DNA of 64,000 bases from Aphrophora alni (GCA_963513935.1 OY740768.1:46595142-46659141); one strand, 5' to 3'. Numbered from the stretch's first letter, positions 48,750 to 60,087 are shown. The notes: generated by a model not told the origin, from the sequence alone. Program-made: numbers and translations.

Positions 48750-49260
48750 CACACACACACATACACACGTCTCACTGTCATCAGTCATTAGTGTTCACTG
48801 TTTAATCAGTCTCAGTCACTGTTGTAATTTTGTTGAGTGCTGTTTGTAGTGTGCCTATTGTGATTTAACGTTCAGTGTACTGTACTGTATTGTTTTTTAG
48901 CCTAAATAGTGCGATATTTAAAGTTATCGTATATGAAATGGTGTCGAAAAGAAAGAAGATCATCGTAACAATGGATAAAAAACCGGATGCTTTAAACAGG
49001 ATGGACAAAGGGGAAGGTTTAAAGAATATTGCAAGTTAATTTGGTGTAAGGACTTTTACAGTCTCCGACTGGAAAAAGAACCAAAACAAATAAAAGATTT
49101 TTGTTTTTACAATGTTAAGCAAGGACGGTTTAGAGGGAAGAGAGACTAGCCTATAACAAAGGCAAAAAAAAATAGAAGAACTGGATGAAGCATTGTTTAT
49201 TTGGTTTGGACTTATAAGAGTAAAGAAAAAAGAATATGGGGTAGTTTTACAAGGTGATCA
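48338..49260 (+). mobile_element. Tigger/pogo-like element, 5' fragment
   Basis: The left end after TA reads CAGTATAACTTCTTTTATCC, typical of Tigger termini. Downstream at about 48938 a transposase start is visible (MVSKRKKIIVTMDKKPDALN, then RMDKGEGLKNIA, stop, FGVRTFTVSDWKKNQ). The frame later continues as ELDEALFIWFGLIR. These are the two CENP-B-type helix-turn-helix parts. The DDE domain and right terminus are absent. A CA microsatellite lies inside the 5' untranslated part. Confidence 0.8.
48704..48768. repeat. (CA)n microsatellite, about 65 bp
   Basis: A CA dinucleotide tract with two interruptions (AACACA). The ORF read through it at 48625-48849 is not a gene. Confidence 0.95.
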
Positions 49261-50060
49261 AACTGGCGGACTGTTCATTCTTTGTAGAGACGTATAAAAC
49301 TAACTTTTTACAAAAAATTCGGCAGTAGGTATAAATTGAATTAAGAACCAAACAGCCGTCAATTCTTAGTTTAACACCAAAATCACATTTCAACAAAAAT
49401 TTTTTAGGGACGTTACATTTAATCTATATTTTATAATGACGTACATATAATATCAAAGATTATAAATTTCTTGAAAGAAAGAGAAAAAAAAGTAAAATAT
49501 TGACAAACTAAAACAAAGTTAGAATTAAATAGAAAACAAGGAGACTTTATTTAAATTGTTAAACTAAGTAATCATTATTAAACAAAATTATAGTTGACCT
49601 CATGGATACTCAAAGCCAGTACGGTAAAGAATTAGAGTACATTTTTCTAACTTGTATCATAAAGTTTGTCCTACAATTTTTCCTTGAGCAATATATGATG
49701 AAATAACAAGTACAAATTGAATATAAAATATTTGATAAAAGTTAGCATAAATTGAACCTCGAATGGTCAACTCATTGGGAACCGAAATGTAATCAAATTT
49801 TAATAGAACCAATTTATTAGATTTTTTTTACCTTGATACTTTCTGAGACATCAAAAATTATATATGGGTTCAATTGTTACTATTTAATGCTAAAAAAAAC
49901 CTATTCAAAATTAACAATTTTAAAAACATTTAAACTATTAAAAAAATAGTTAAATATTGTGAAATTCAAATATATCCATATATGAATACATGTTATTAAT
50001 TTATGTTCCCATTTATATACTAATATAATACTAATAAAATGGCGTTCCTTTCATTTGCAG
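49261..50060 (+). other. ARID5 intron, AT-rich remainder
   Basis: No element is recognised. The intron ends with CCTTTCATTTGCAG at 50060. Confidence 0.5.
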
Positions 50061-50322
50061 CAAACAAAAGTGAAATTGCCAATGCCTACCAAACCAATTC
50101 CAGGATTGTCTGGACGATATCATCCTCAACCGCCATCGCCAGCACTACCACCACCAGTATCAAGTTCAGTAACTACGACAATTGCTTCAAGTATAGGAGC
50201 ACGTAGAAGCAATCGTAACCCTGGCAGTCCAGAAGAAAAGGAGTTCTTGAGCAAACTTTACCAGTTTATGAAATCAAGACAAACACCGATTAATCGAGTG
50301 CCTAGTATTGGTTTTAAAGAGA
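50061..50322 (+). CDS. ARID5B: ARID5 coding exon 4 (ARID domain start)
   Basis: Phase 0 in and phase 1 out (GAGA|GTAAGT). It encodes QTKVKLPMPTKPIPGLSGRY, a Pro/Ser-rich linker, RRSNRNPG and then the first ARID helix: SPEEKEFLSKLYQFMKSRQT and PINRVPSIGFKE. The last part matches vertebrate EQAFLVALYKYMKERKTPIE and RIPYLGFKQ, so the ARID domain starts near 50235. The linker is species-specific in look. Confidence 0.94.
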
Positions 50323-52967
50323 GTAAGTTTTATTTATATTTTAACCAAACTATTTAAATAATTATTCTATTCAAATTTTTTTTTGAATTATTATTTTTAC
50401 AGTTTTAGTAACATCGCTCTGTTGGTTTTAACAGAACATTATTTTATAAATTTTCATTTCAATCCAACCCTTTCTCAGTTTATTCAAAATCTAATACATG
50501 TATAGACAATAGATAAATATTTTCTTTCCGAAAAAGGACAACGTTATTCTTAGAGCCTAACTACTTTAAACCACTAAAAACACAAAATCAAAATTTACAA
50601 TATCACATCAACAATACTTACTACATACATTATTTTGACTAGTTTATAAAAAAAAAATCCATCCTAATATAAACTAAACCTAATGATAGTATAGATTGCT
50701 CATCTCTATTATATGGGTTGAAGCTCTGGTGCTGTCATATCGTTCAGTTCTGGTAACTTCAAGGACAGCATGCCATATTGTATGCTCTGACTCCTCCCAC
50801 AGAGCACATTTTGAACCTCAAACCACAAAACTACAACTGTTCAACCCACAAATTGAGCCTAATTTTATCTTAAGCTGTGGGATATCTTCTTATACAAGCT
50901 GCCACGAAAGTAATCCGTTGGGCAATAGTCAATAGGGAAGCAAGTTGTCAATTCGAACAACACCCTGCATGAGGCTAGTCGGGGATCGAGGTTATCAACA
51001 TCTTCAATGCTAATAATAGAGTTGCGAAATAAGTAGTTTTAAAATGTTTGTGAAAGTTTTTTATGAGTTACACAATTTTTGTTTTCTTTTAATAATTTAA
51101 ACATGTTTAGTGTAACAGATACATTTACGTTATATGTCACTTATCATACTTAAACATGAACCTATGAAGAAATATATAACAAATTTGGTTGAAAATAATA
51201 AAATAAAACTCGAACACCTCACAAAAATTACATATAACTAAATAGTAGTTATAGTTTAGTTTATTGTAGCTCATGTATCACTGAGGATGGTGACTTTGTT
51301 ATTGAAATTGTTTGATTAAGTAAAAGTAATTTTTGTGAAATCTTGTGATCGAGTTTTATTTTATCTAATATTATCTCACAAGTCAAGCTCAATATTTATT
51401 TCTACTGCTTTGAAATCTAATAAATTTTCTTAGTAATATAAATTATTAGCTTGGTTAAAAAAAATGTATTAACCGCTGTTATTAACTAATAACAACAACA
51501 AAGGAACAAAGGTAAATGAAACTAACTATAAAATCTGCACAAATTGAACAGATTACTTGACTTTGAGAAAATAAACATGAGATAATGTGAAAGTACTGTA
51601 AACAAAGAGGCAAACACACATAAAGTGTACAAAATGTAAAGTAGTATTTATTTACAATATTATTAGTAATGTCGCAGACAAGAGAGTATACCACTTATCT
51701 GTGATAATGTAAACTTTTTTTGTTTTAACGGTTAATAGTTATTTCCCCTGTAAATAATATCTATAACCCAGTACAAAAATGGGTTATATTAAATTGGTTC
51801 AATTAATATTAGTTTTTAATTGAAATTTTCCAAACTTAGATTTATTTAGTCGAAAAAACATTGTTTTCGTTGAGAAATTTGTGATAATTTGTTTACATTG
51901 AAGGAAAGCAGCTACGGATGTATTTCTTTATTTAAATTGTTCATTAAATTATGCTCCTTGCAACTTTGACGCAAAATTAAATGTAGTATCTATGATTTTT
52001 CTGAGCCTCTTAAATGAATGTAACACCAGAAGAAACGTGGTGGCAAGTGCTGTCACAGCAAGGAAACGAGTTAGCAAACTTGCTGGGTTCCTATTGGTTT
52101 CTTCAAGGTCAGGCTCTCTACAGGCTCCTCCTTCAACAGACTAGATTCATGGTGGCTTGTATAGATATAAATTCAATGCTTATGGGGAATTTTTAGAGTT
52201 TTGTACATCCAGACCAGACTAGACACCCTTATGCTTACACTTTGTTTATGTCGGTACTAAAGTATTTACTATACCATTTCATCAAGAGATTTTAAATATG
52301 TTATGGGCGTATTATAGTCCGAATAAGAGACAATTTTCTTTAAAACAAAAGTAAATATATACAGTTTATGAAAATATTTATAAATTTTAATATGTAGAAT
52401 AGAATAACAATGTAAGGCTTTGATACTGTAAAAAAAATATATTCCAGACTTTGTATATTTGTTGTCTTTGTCAAAGCTGCAAGATTTAAAAAAAAAATCA
52501 TTTTGGTAGGTGTCAGCAAAAAAAAAAAAGAAGAAAAACAATCATGAATGTTATGTAGATTATTTTTAACATTATTTATATATTTAAATAAGGTATAAAC
52601 TTGCTTCTCTTGTATCATAAACTTGTCCTAAGCGTAAACATTATAAGAACAAAATTTAGTTTAAATTATAGCGGTCAAGGTTTGTTTACATTTTTTTTTG
52701 CAAATTATATCTAATTTATGGTATCTTTCTATTATTTGTAATTTTTCAAATTGTATATTTGGAGTTTTTCAATTTCTATTCATTACAATAATTTCACAAA
52801 TTTTGCACAATGATAACTTGCATTCATCAGCAATTTGTTTATGTTGGTTTTATGTATTGACCATACATAACCTCAATGGTAATATTGAAAACCACTGTTA
52901 AACAAAATCATGTTCATGTTGGCATTTACCATTCTCATTTTATAATATACATTGTTAATGATTGCAG
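50323..52967 (+). other. ARID5 intron
   Basis: Two short less AT-rich islands exist (about 50696-51000 and 52010-52200). The second has a 60-codon ORF (MNVTPEETWWQVLSQQGNEL to IDINSMLMGNF) with no recognised similarity. Both may be old transposon pieces. The minus-strand ORFs at 51482-51694 and 52269-52618 and the plus ORF at 52698-52901 are AT artefacts. The intron ends TAATGATTGCAG. Confidence 0.5.
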
Positions 52968-53118
52968 TTGATCTGTATAAATTTTACAATAAAGTAAAAC
53001 ATCTGGGAGGCTATTATGTGGTGACATCAAGCAGGCTGTGGAAGTACGTTTACGAGGAGATGGGCGGCGATCATGGAAGTACTAGTGCTGCCACTTGTTC
53101 TCGGAGACATTATGAAAA
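52968..53118 (+). CDS. ARID5B: ARID5 coding exon 5 (ARID domain core)
   Basis: Phase 1 in (a + tt gives Ile) and phase 2 out before GTTAGT. It encodes IDLYKFYNKVKHLGGYYVVT, SSRLWKYVYEEMGGDHGSTS and AATCSRRHYE. This matches vertebrate INLWTMFQAAQKLGGYETIT, ARRQWKHIYDELGGNPGSTS and AATCTRRHYE closely. The LGGY turn and the conserved Trp are present, as are the GSTSAATC and RRHYE stretches that make up the DNA-contacting helix region of ARID proteins. The donor GTTAGT is slightly off consensus, but the frame and the homology fix it. Confidence 0.95.
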
Positions 53119-54208
53119 GTTAGTATTATTCATTCATAAGTGGGTATAATCAGCATCTCAGAAATGTTAATTCTTAATCTATAGAGGTTCTGTAATTTAT
53201 AATATTTAAATTTTTTATAAGTTATGATAATATCGTAACACATGACACTTTATACATGAACTTATCTCTATATATCTCACTTTTATAAAGAACTATTTTT
53301 ATTTACTGCAGTTTTTTCTCTCTTTTTAAATATTTAAGATGCTATTGCTAGAGGGTTATGGTGTATTTTGTTTTCTATTGGTCGTGGTGCAGAAAATTAT
53401 AATCAATTTGAGCAATTCAGATTCCAATTGTTTAATTATTATTTTTTTGTTAAAAAAAATGACGTTTAATATATGAAATTTTCCAAAATTATTTGTTCAT
53501 TAACTCTCATTGAAGCTATTCATTTGTTTTCAAGTAAGATCGTTAACTTATCATAAATCTAGTTACTGTGCAATTTCAATATAGACCATTTGTTCAGATT
53601 ACAAATTGAGGTGATTTCCGGAAAAAGAGACACGAAGACAAAAACTGTGCTTTGATATAACGAAAAATTATCATTACAGTTCATCAATCACAGAAGCTAA
53701 CCAAGACAGACGAGAGTCTGACAAGAATGATGAAACAGTAAATAACTCGCAAAGCATAATGGGAAGTCAGATGACTAAACTGGGCCCTCTCATTGGCTTA
53801 CTTGGATTTAGCGGAGTTTGAAACCAACATGGCCTAATCTCCTTTGGATTTGCCAGATTTTTAAACTGAGCCTCATTTCAACTTTATTTTAGTGTGATGT
53901 GATGGGTATTGATATAAAATAATGTTTTATTTGAATTCAGCATGTTAAAAACTATAAGAAACTCAATTTTCATAAAAATTGGATTTGGAGTTTTTTGATA
54001 CTTGTTTATTGATCATTAGTTGTTGACAATAATGTTTACTGTGATGTTTAGGCTTAAAAATGATAGTGTAAATTATTATAATGTTATATTGTTTACAACA
54101 TTATAATAATTTACACTATGTTTACAATATACTGAGTAGGAAGCTAAATAGGTTTATTCAATATTATTTATTTTTTCAGGATGTTGGGCTAATTATATTT
54201 ACCAGCTA
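53119..54208 (+). other. ARID5 intron before the Tigger element
   Basis: This is AT-rich with no coding signal. It contains the palindrome at 54063-54119. Confidence 0.5.
54063..54119. repeat. Perfect 23-bp inverted repeat
   Basis: ATAGTGTAAATTATTATAAT plus GTT (54063-54085) is exactly mirrored at 54097-54119, with an 11-base spacer. It lies about 90 bases left of the Tigger element. It may be a foldback remnant. Confidence 0.9.
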
Positions 54209-56402
54209 CAGTAGACACTCTTTAATACACCATTCCATGGTTCAGCATGTTCTATAATCTGGCACAACTCGAGCCGGCTCGGTAATATTCGGGTGTGCTG
54301 TAGCCTTGGTTGTTAGCCACCATTTTCTCAGTCTGCTGTCAGTCTAGAATCGCATCGCATTGTTGTACTGTACTCTGTTTTATTGTTGTTTTCTGTTATA
54401 TTATTTGTTTTAAGTTTTAGTGTATTATAGTTTAGCATTATTAATCTAGTTATACTTTTCCGTTAAGACTCTAAGATGTTCTCTAAACTGAGTTGTTCCA
54501 TCGGTACAAGTAATAAGCGTAATAACATGTGACTCTTACAATCGAACAAAAACTGGACATAGTTAAACGTCTTGAAAAATGTGAAAACAGAAATTGTATC
54601 ATTTGTGATTACAATATAGGGTCGTAGACGATTTACGATATAAAAAACAAAAAGATGAACTGAAAAAATTTGCTGCTCAGGCTGTAATAGTTAAACAGTA
54701 ATTTATACACTTGATTCAGTGCACAAAGAGCTTATTGAAACGGCGAAACAATTTCATTGTAAAATAAACTTGCCAGATAAAGAATCTATATTTTCCAATG
54801 GTTGGCTTCAAAAATTTAAAGTTTGGCATAGAATCCGTAGACTAGATATGACCGGTGAAACTAGATCGGCTGATGAAAATGTAGCTGAAGATTACATGGG
54901 ACCATTTAAACCCATTATTTTTATGGCATAATTTAACCTCGTCAAATTTACAATGCCGATGAGACTGGCCTACTGTGGCATTGTTTACTCACTTTAACCC
55001 TAGTAGGTATAGTAGGTAGAGACGAATAATGTGCTAAGGACTTTAAGGGGAAAAACAGATTGACGGTTTTATTTTGTGCAAATGCTTCTGTTTATCATCA
55101 GTTAACACATTTTATCAATGGAATATACAAAAAGTCAAAAGTTTTAAAATGTGTTTTAAACTACTCTGTGTACATTATGATGCTCAGATCAATGCATTTT
55201 CAACTGGTTTTTACATCATTTCATGCCAGAAGTGAAAATAAATTTTAAGAAACTTGAAATGCCTGAAAACAGCAAAGCTTTTTTATTATTGGATAATTGT
55301 AAGGCTCACTCAGGCTTTAGATCTGGTTTCTGGGCAGATTTTTTTTTACATTTCTACCAGCAAATGTTACTTAATTAAAGTGTTTCTACAGAGGTTCTTT
55401 TGTACAAAGACTGTTGCAACATGACATATTTCCAAAAACAGTTTAATGTTTTTTGCAGTGAAGCAGTTTTTGGAACAGCCTTAGCATAGAATCAAATAAT
55501 AAAGGTAACCCTACAGAAATGTTGGCACAAACTTTGGCCTTATGCTACAGCTGTCGATCAAGAAGAAGAAGATTCAAGAATCACGAGTGATGGCCGTAAT
55601 TTGTTGTTAAACATAGTACAAAATGCACCATATAACCTTTTAAGAGATATGCCTCATGAGCTGGAGTGGATGGAAATTGATAGGGAAGAAGCAGTAATTA
55701 AGGAATTAAGTGTTCTAGAAATAATAAAAAGTTTTGTGAATCCACAAGATGTGAAGGTTCTTGAAGTTGAATTTGATGAAGAAGGGATAGATGTGAGTCA
55801 TTCTATAATCTTATGGAATGAAGTTTCTGATGCACTAAACAAATTCATAAACTTTCCAGAGTCAAATAAGAACTACAACTCTGCAGAACTAATAAATTTA
55901 TGTATAATTAAAAATGAGTTTTTTGAAGAAAAGAGCTGAATAAAGGAAACGATTTGACATAAGAGACTTTTTTAGGTGAGGTAGGGCTTAGTTAAGCCAA
56001 AGTGTTTATGAATTACAATAGTTGAAATTTAGTTTTTAAATTTAATTCTTACTCATTTGTTTTGTCAAATCTTAAATTTTAATGTTTCACTACTGTAATA
56101 CAGTATTGTATTAAAACCAATAAATAATTGTTTAATCTACGTACTGTATTCAATACGTATCAGTGTTTTTCTTTATTGAACACAAACCTAAAACGCAGGC
56201 AGTTTGACCATGTATTTACAATTTTTGCCCAATCTAAGAATATTCAGGAATCGTAAATACACAGTTGGGCCGCTTTTGTTATTAGTTCGCATGATTTATC
56301 CCATTTATTCCCGGTAAATTTTCCAACATTCGGTAATCTAGCAAAATTGGCAATCCGGCTTCACCCGAGTCCCAACCATGCTGGATTAACAAGCGTCTAC
56401 TG
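54209..56402 (+). mobile_element. Tigger/pogo DNA transposon, about 2.2 kb, near full length
   Basis: The left end CAGTAGACACTCTTTAATAC and the reverse complement of the right end (CAGTAGACGCTTGTTAATCC) match well for the first 20 bases. TA lies on each side (54207-54208 and 56403-56404). The transposase gene inside is on the same strand as ARID5 and carries frameshifts. The size is close to that of complete Tigger elements, so this is an inactivated but otherwise entire copy inside the intron between ARID exons 5 and 6. Confidence 0.9.
54530..55939 (+). pseudogene. Tigger transposase (CENP-B-type HTH plus DDE), broken
   Basis: The pieces occur in order across frames. The N-terminal HTH is VTLTIEQKLDIVKRLEKCEN (about 54530). 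The second HTH is HKELIETAKQFHCKINLPDK then FSNGWLQKFKVWHRIRRLDM (54719-54931). The DDE part follows with ADETGL (about 54957), RLTVLFCANAS (about 55048) and [11 protein letters not shown] (about 55283). The C-terminal tail is open from 55601 to 55939. Frameshifts and stops separate the pieces. The tail alone gives a 112-codon ORF that could mislead a gene finder. Confidence 0.88.
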
Positions 56403-56463
56403 TAGTTTGATTATGCTGCTCAGATCTCATTTAATCTAATAAAATTACTTATTATTATTACAG

Positions 56464-56812
56464 ATTATTACTAGCCTATGAACGTCATTTAACTGGTTCT
56501 GGAGTTGTAAACCGAGCAAAACCTTCAACAATAGTTAAGCCTAGGAAATCAATTGATGGTATAGAAAGAACTATTATATCTCCAACTACTTCTGCAACCA
56601 CAGTAACAACAATCAGTGATAGTAGAGTTAGCTCTGTAGGCAAAACATCATCACTACGAAGTGTTCGCCTAAAACCAGAAAAGAGTAATTATGAATCTGC
56701 AGGAAGTACAACCAATCCACCTCATGATAAAGAAAATATTCCTGTAGTTTCAGAACAAAGTCGAACTTTGCCAGAGATTATAGACTTGGCTTCAGATGAA
56801 TCTCCTGCAAAG
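56464..56812 (+). CDS. ARID5B: ARID5 coding exon 6 (ARID end and linker)
   Basis: The acceptor is TTATTACAG and phase 2 completes Lys (aa + a). It encodes LLLAYERHLTGSG, the last ARID helix (vertebrate LILPYERFIKG), then KPSTIVKPRKSIDG, a Ser/Thr-rich linker and LPEIIDLASDESPAK. IDLASDES resembles a SUMO-interacting motif (hydrophobic core followed by acidic/serine residues), which is an inference. The exon ends in phase 0, AAG|GTAATA. Confidence 0.94.
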
Positions 56813-57135
56813 GTAATATTATTTATGCTTTTTTTTTTTAGAATATTATTTATGTCGGGTGAATATGAAAGTGAATACTAATCTAAAAATGGCTTGTTTT
56901 ATAGTTATATCATGAATTAAAACAAGAAAATGGCTTTGGTCAATATAAAAATGTTATTGTTAAAAAAATATTAATATATTGTAAAATTTGAAAATTTAGT
57001 AATTTATTTATTGTTGTTTATACATTTTGTGAAAATATTTTAAACTACATTTTTGTTATGGCACAAAGTTCATTCTTTGATGAAAAAATGTTGAATGAAT
57101 TTTAGTAAATCAAAAGTATTTTTACAAAACAAATA
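56813..57135 (+). other. ARID5 intron, left part
   Basis: This is AT-rich with nothing recognised. Confidence 0.5.
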
Positions 57136-58151
57136 CAAGGGTTATCCAGAAAATAACTCATGTTTTGGAATTTAAAAAACCCAAGTGAAAGTAAAACATT
57201 TTTATTATATACCTTTTAAACCTAGATTCTTACACTACTTTTCTGTATTGTAAACAATGTGAAGAAACAAATGAAAGTCGCTGAAATGGGGCTGTATAGA
57301 GAATGTTCGAGTAAGAGGTCCTAGGTGTAATGGCCTGAGTACGGACGGGGACTTTTGACCGAGTTTCCCTCTCTGTTTATTTTGTATTAGTCTACACAAC
57401 TTTATTACTATTTTACAATATTTTTTGAGTTTATTATTGAACTATGTTCCAAAAAGTAGACTAGCAGTACACCTTCCCTATCAGTAAAACACAGTGGCCA
57501 TAAGTTTTCTTGTTGAAAGAGTTTGCGAGTACTTCATTGCTTTTCTTGGTGAACTGGTATGCCCCTACTGTATGGACTGTTTGACTGTTTTTTGTTTTGT
57601 TTAACAAGTCACATGCTTAACCCACGTCTTGTCCCCAGTCACTATGCGATCAAGAAGAGAATAGCTATCTTTGTCGTAGGCATGTAGAAAGTTATGCGTT
57701 GTCGTAGGCATGTTAGAGATGCTGCCATCCGTTGAGTTTTGTGGTTTTTAGCCAAAATTTTGGAAACCCATCGCCACAAAACTTATTTTAACCTATTTCC
57801 TTGGTCACAATTTCGTGCAATAGGCTCCGTGAAAATTGAGGAAACACAACAACAAACCTACCCCTGTTATCGTGAAATGAAGATTTCACGAATCTTGTCT
57901 TTGATTTCTCAACCAGTTAATCTGTCACAATGCTTAGTCAACCACTTCGGTCTTCATCGTGAACGTTCATGTGCCCATCTTTAAACATTATACACCAACA
58001 CCTCACTCCACTTTCAGTCATCACATATTTACCATAAACATCACAAAGTTGCCGATAAATTTCAATAGGTTTAGTGTTTTTCACCAACAAAAATTGTATA
58101 AGGCAAAACAAAAATGAAAAAGCACTTATAATTTCACAAAAAAAACAATTT

Positions 58152-58191
58152 ATTGCTACAGCTGTTTCGCCGTTAGGCATCGTCAGACAAC
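58152..58191 (-). ncRNA. Hammerhead-like motif, left arm of the foldback
   Basis: This is the reverse-complement twin of the motif at 58492-58531, with the same core, stems and cleavage base. A transcript crossing the whole foldback would carry one sense and one antisense copy. Confidence 0.45.
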
Positions 58192-58491
58192 TAAGAACTA
58201 AAAACTAAAATACAGGTCAACTTAACACTAACATCCCCACTAACAGGAATGAAGGTGGGGATGAAAGCAGAGGTGGGACAATGACCTGGTTTACCTGAAA
58301 GGGACATGGATAAGAGAAAGTATTTAAACAATAGGTTTTAACAAAGGGGATGGGTTATTGACTTGTTCATTCAGGTTAGAAGCATGGCATTTTAAAGGTC
58401 ATTGTCCCACCTCTGCTTTCATCCCCACCTTCATTCCTGTTAGTGGGGATGTTAGTGTTAAGTTGACCTGTATTTTAGTTTTTAGTTCTTA

Positions 58492-58531
58492 GTTGTCTGA
58501 CGATGCCTAACGGCGAAACAGCTGTAGCAAT
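58492..58531 (+). ncRNA. Hammerhead-like motif, right arm of the foldback
   Basis: Core CTGACGA occupies 58497-58503. Stem II is GCC/GGC (58505-58507 with 58512-58514) closing a TAAC loop. GAAA is 58515-58518. Stem III is two pairs (A58518-T58525, C58519-G58524) closing an AGCT loop. The expected cleavage base is A58526, after GT. Stem I pairs GTTGT (58492-58496) with GCAAT (58527-58531), five pairs of which two are G-U. The one oddity is an unpaired T at 58504 between the core and stem II. The layout is that of the minimal type I hammerheads of Penelope-like elements. Confidence 0.5.
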
Positions 58532-58817
58532 AAATTGTTTTTTTTTGTGAAATTATAAGTGCTTTTTCATTTTTGTTTTGCCTTATTATGGAATTTCACC
58601 GAGTACCGACTGTAGTCACACTCAATATAAAAATTGTATAACTGACTGTACTTCATAAGCGGTGAGATTTTTGATTGCAGCACACATTAAATTTTTTTTT
58701 ACAAACAGAGCAGAAGCAAAGTGAACTTCAAACTACCAAGAGTGGAAGGTAGGTCCTATAACAAAATGGCGATGTTTGCAGCACTTAAACATGAGTTACA
58801 TTCTGAATACGCCTCTT

Positions 58818-60087
58818 AATTTTTGCTAAGTTTATTCAAAACCAAATGATAATAATAATATGTAGTATTGTAGTAAGCTAGAATGTAATAGAAATGCTCA
58901 AATGTATTCCTTATTTGAGAGCCAAAATCACACATTATTTTTTAGCTTTAATTTTAACAAAAAAGTATATACCACAAAATAACTTTAATTAATAACTTAT
59001 CCCTGAATTAAATATGTTCATTATTGAATTTTTAAAATAAAATGATAGATTGCATTTTCCCCCATGGAAACTTTTCCGCCCAAGACACATCCTAAATTAC
59101 TAGGAGCGATTTCACAACATTTTTGATATACAGTATTTATATGTGCTTTATAACATGTTCTAGAGGTTACAGATTGGTCAAATTTGGTATTTAGGGTCTG
59201 TTATGAATTATTGTTGGGTAAGTTTGTTAAACAGGAAAACAAAATGATTTTTTTTCCAATTTTTAAATATTTATTTCTTAGGAATAAATTTACCTCCAAC
59301 AATCCCCAATCATGTTCTATGATACAAAAATAAAATTGTAATAATAGTTCTAATAAATATTTTGTCATATTTAACATGTCAGTTAGGTTTTTACTATTCA
59401 TTAAATATGATTATTACTATACAAACAATTTCAAAATGACTGAAGTTTGAAACAATTTTTCAATGATTCATTCTTATCTAGGTCGGCCAAGGAGTTCACC
59501 AAAAGATACACTCAAAAAAATTCCAAAAGAAACGTATATCCTACCTTATAAATGTCAAATATTATTTCATAATAAAATACAATGCTGATTTTAAAATGTA
59601 TGTTTAACAATAGCTCTGATGTAAGGATCTCGTAGGATATGAAGTAAATAAATACAATAACAGTGAATGATTAACAGTAGCAGATTCTTTAATCTAAACC
59701 AATATTGGTATTATTATAATTGGAATTGGAATGTTATTTTAGCGTCTGGACATGGGGAAACCTACTGACAGGATGTTTTCTTCTTTAATTTTTAAAATAG
59801 TTTTTAATATAAGTATAACAACCAAACAGTAATAGTTATCATAGAGGAACTATTTATACTTTATTGCAAGTGTAAGTGAATATAATAATTTGTAAGTTCT
59901 TTATGTTAATGAAATTCATAATTTGGAGCATGATATATTTCGTATTAAATAGCAATAAATTGTTAACTTGAAAGATTGATGTATCTTCATAGTTCATTTG
60001 TTTTGGTTTCAAACTAATATTGAATTACTGAACATTGCACATCTTATTATTTTATTTTATCAACTCATGGAATTAATTTCTTTTCAG
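58818..60087 (+). other. ARID5 intron, right part
   Basis: This is AT-rich and CpG-poor. A stretch at 59482-59533 has an acceptor-like left side and a GTATAT donor-like right side, but its 52 nt would break the frame. The intron ends AATTTCTTTTCAG at 60087. The ORF at 59201-59401 (minus) is unsupported. Confidence 0.5.

Larger units (their letters stand above)
58101..58628. mobile_element. Penelope-derived foldback element with 12-bp target duplication
   Basis: The left arm (about 58101-58292) is mirrored almost perfectly by the right arm (about 58395-58587). Both contain CTGTTTCGCCGTTAGGCATC or its complement and the GGTGGGGATGAAAGCAGAGG stretch. The flanks are direct 12-bp copies AAAAATTGTATA at 58089-58100 and 58629-58640, the target duplication. 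The variable duplication length and the CTGACGA..GAAA motif in both arms suggest origin from Penelope-like terminal repeats, not a cut-and-paste transposon. No ORF is present. It lies within the mariner relic. Confidence 0.82.
57540..58690 (-). pseudogene. mariner transposase remnant
   Basis: The N-terminus starts at about 58688 (MCAAIKNLTAYEVQSVIQ) and is cut by the insertion. It continues from 58088 as FLLVKNTKPIEIYRQLCDVY, VMTESGVRCWCIMFKDGH and MNVHDEDRSG, which is the mariner/SETMAR-type helix-turn-helix region. Further on, LLDRIVTGDKTW (about 57640-57605) marks the first catalytic Asp region. Stops and frameshifts are frequent. The ORFs at 57938-58180 (minus) and 57739-57984 (plus) belong to this relic. 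Confidence 0.85.
57136..58817 (-). mobile_element. mariner element, split by a later foldback insertion
   Basis: The left terminus CAAGGGTTATCCAGAAAATA follows a TA. The right end near 58790-58817 holds its diverged reverse complement (AAACATGAGTTACATTCTGA against AAACATGAGTTATTTTCTGG). Transposase remnants read leftwards on the minus strand. Without the 540-bp insertion at 58101-58640 the element would be about 1.14 kb, close to the usual mariner size. Confidence 0.82.

Noticed and set aside
50696..50935. 79-codon ORF
   Set aside because: The less AT-rich island resembles a decayed transposon rather than an exon, and there are no matching splice phases.
52014..52196. 60-codon ORF with protein-like composition in an ARID5 intron
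   Set aside because: It has no recognised similarity and no in-phase splice sites joining it to neighbouring exons. I kept it only as a note in the intron entry.
55601..55939. 112-codon ORF as an independent gene
   Set aside because: It is the C-terminal tail of the Tigger transposase inside the element at 54209-56402.
58709..58748. Candidate ARID5 micro-exon with acceptor-like and donor-like ends, seemingly pairing in frame with 59482-59533
   Set aside because: The sequence lies in the 5' untranslated part of the mariner element (57136-58817), so its splice-like ends are coincidental. Without it, 59482-59533 (52 nt) would break the frame between exons 6 and 7.
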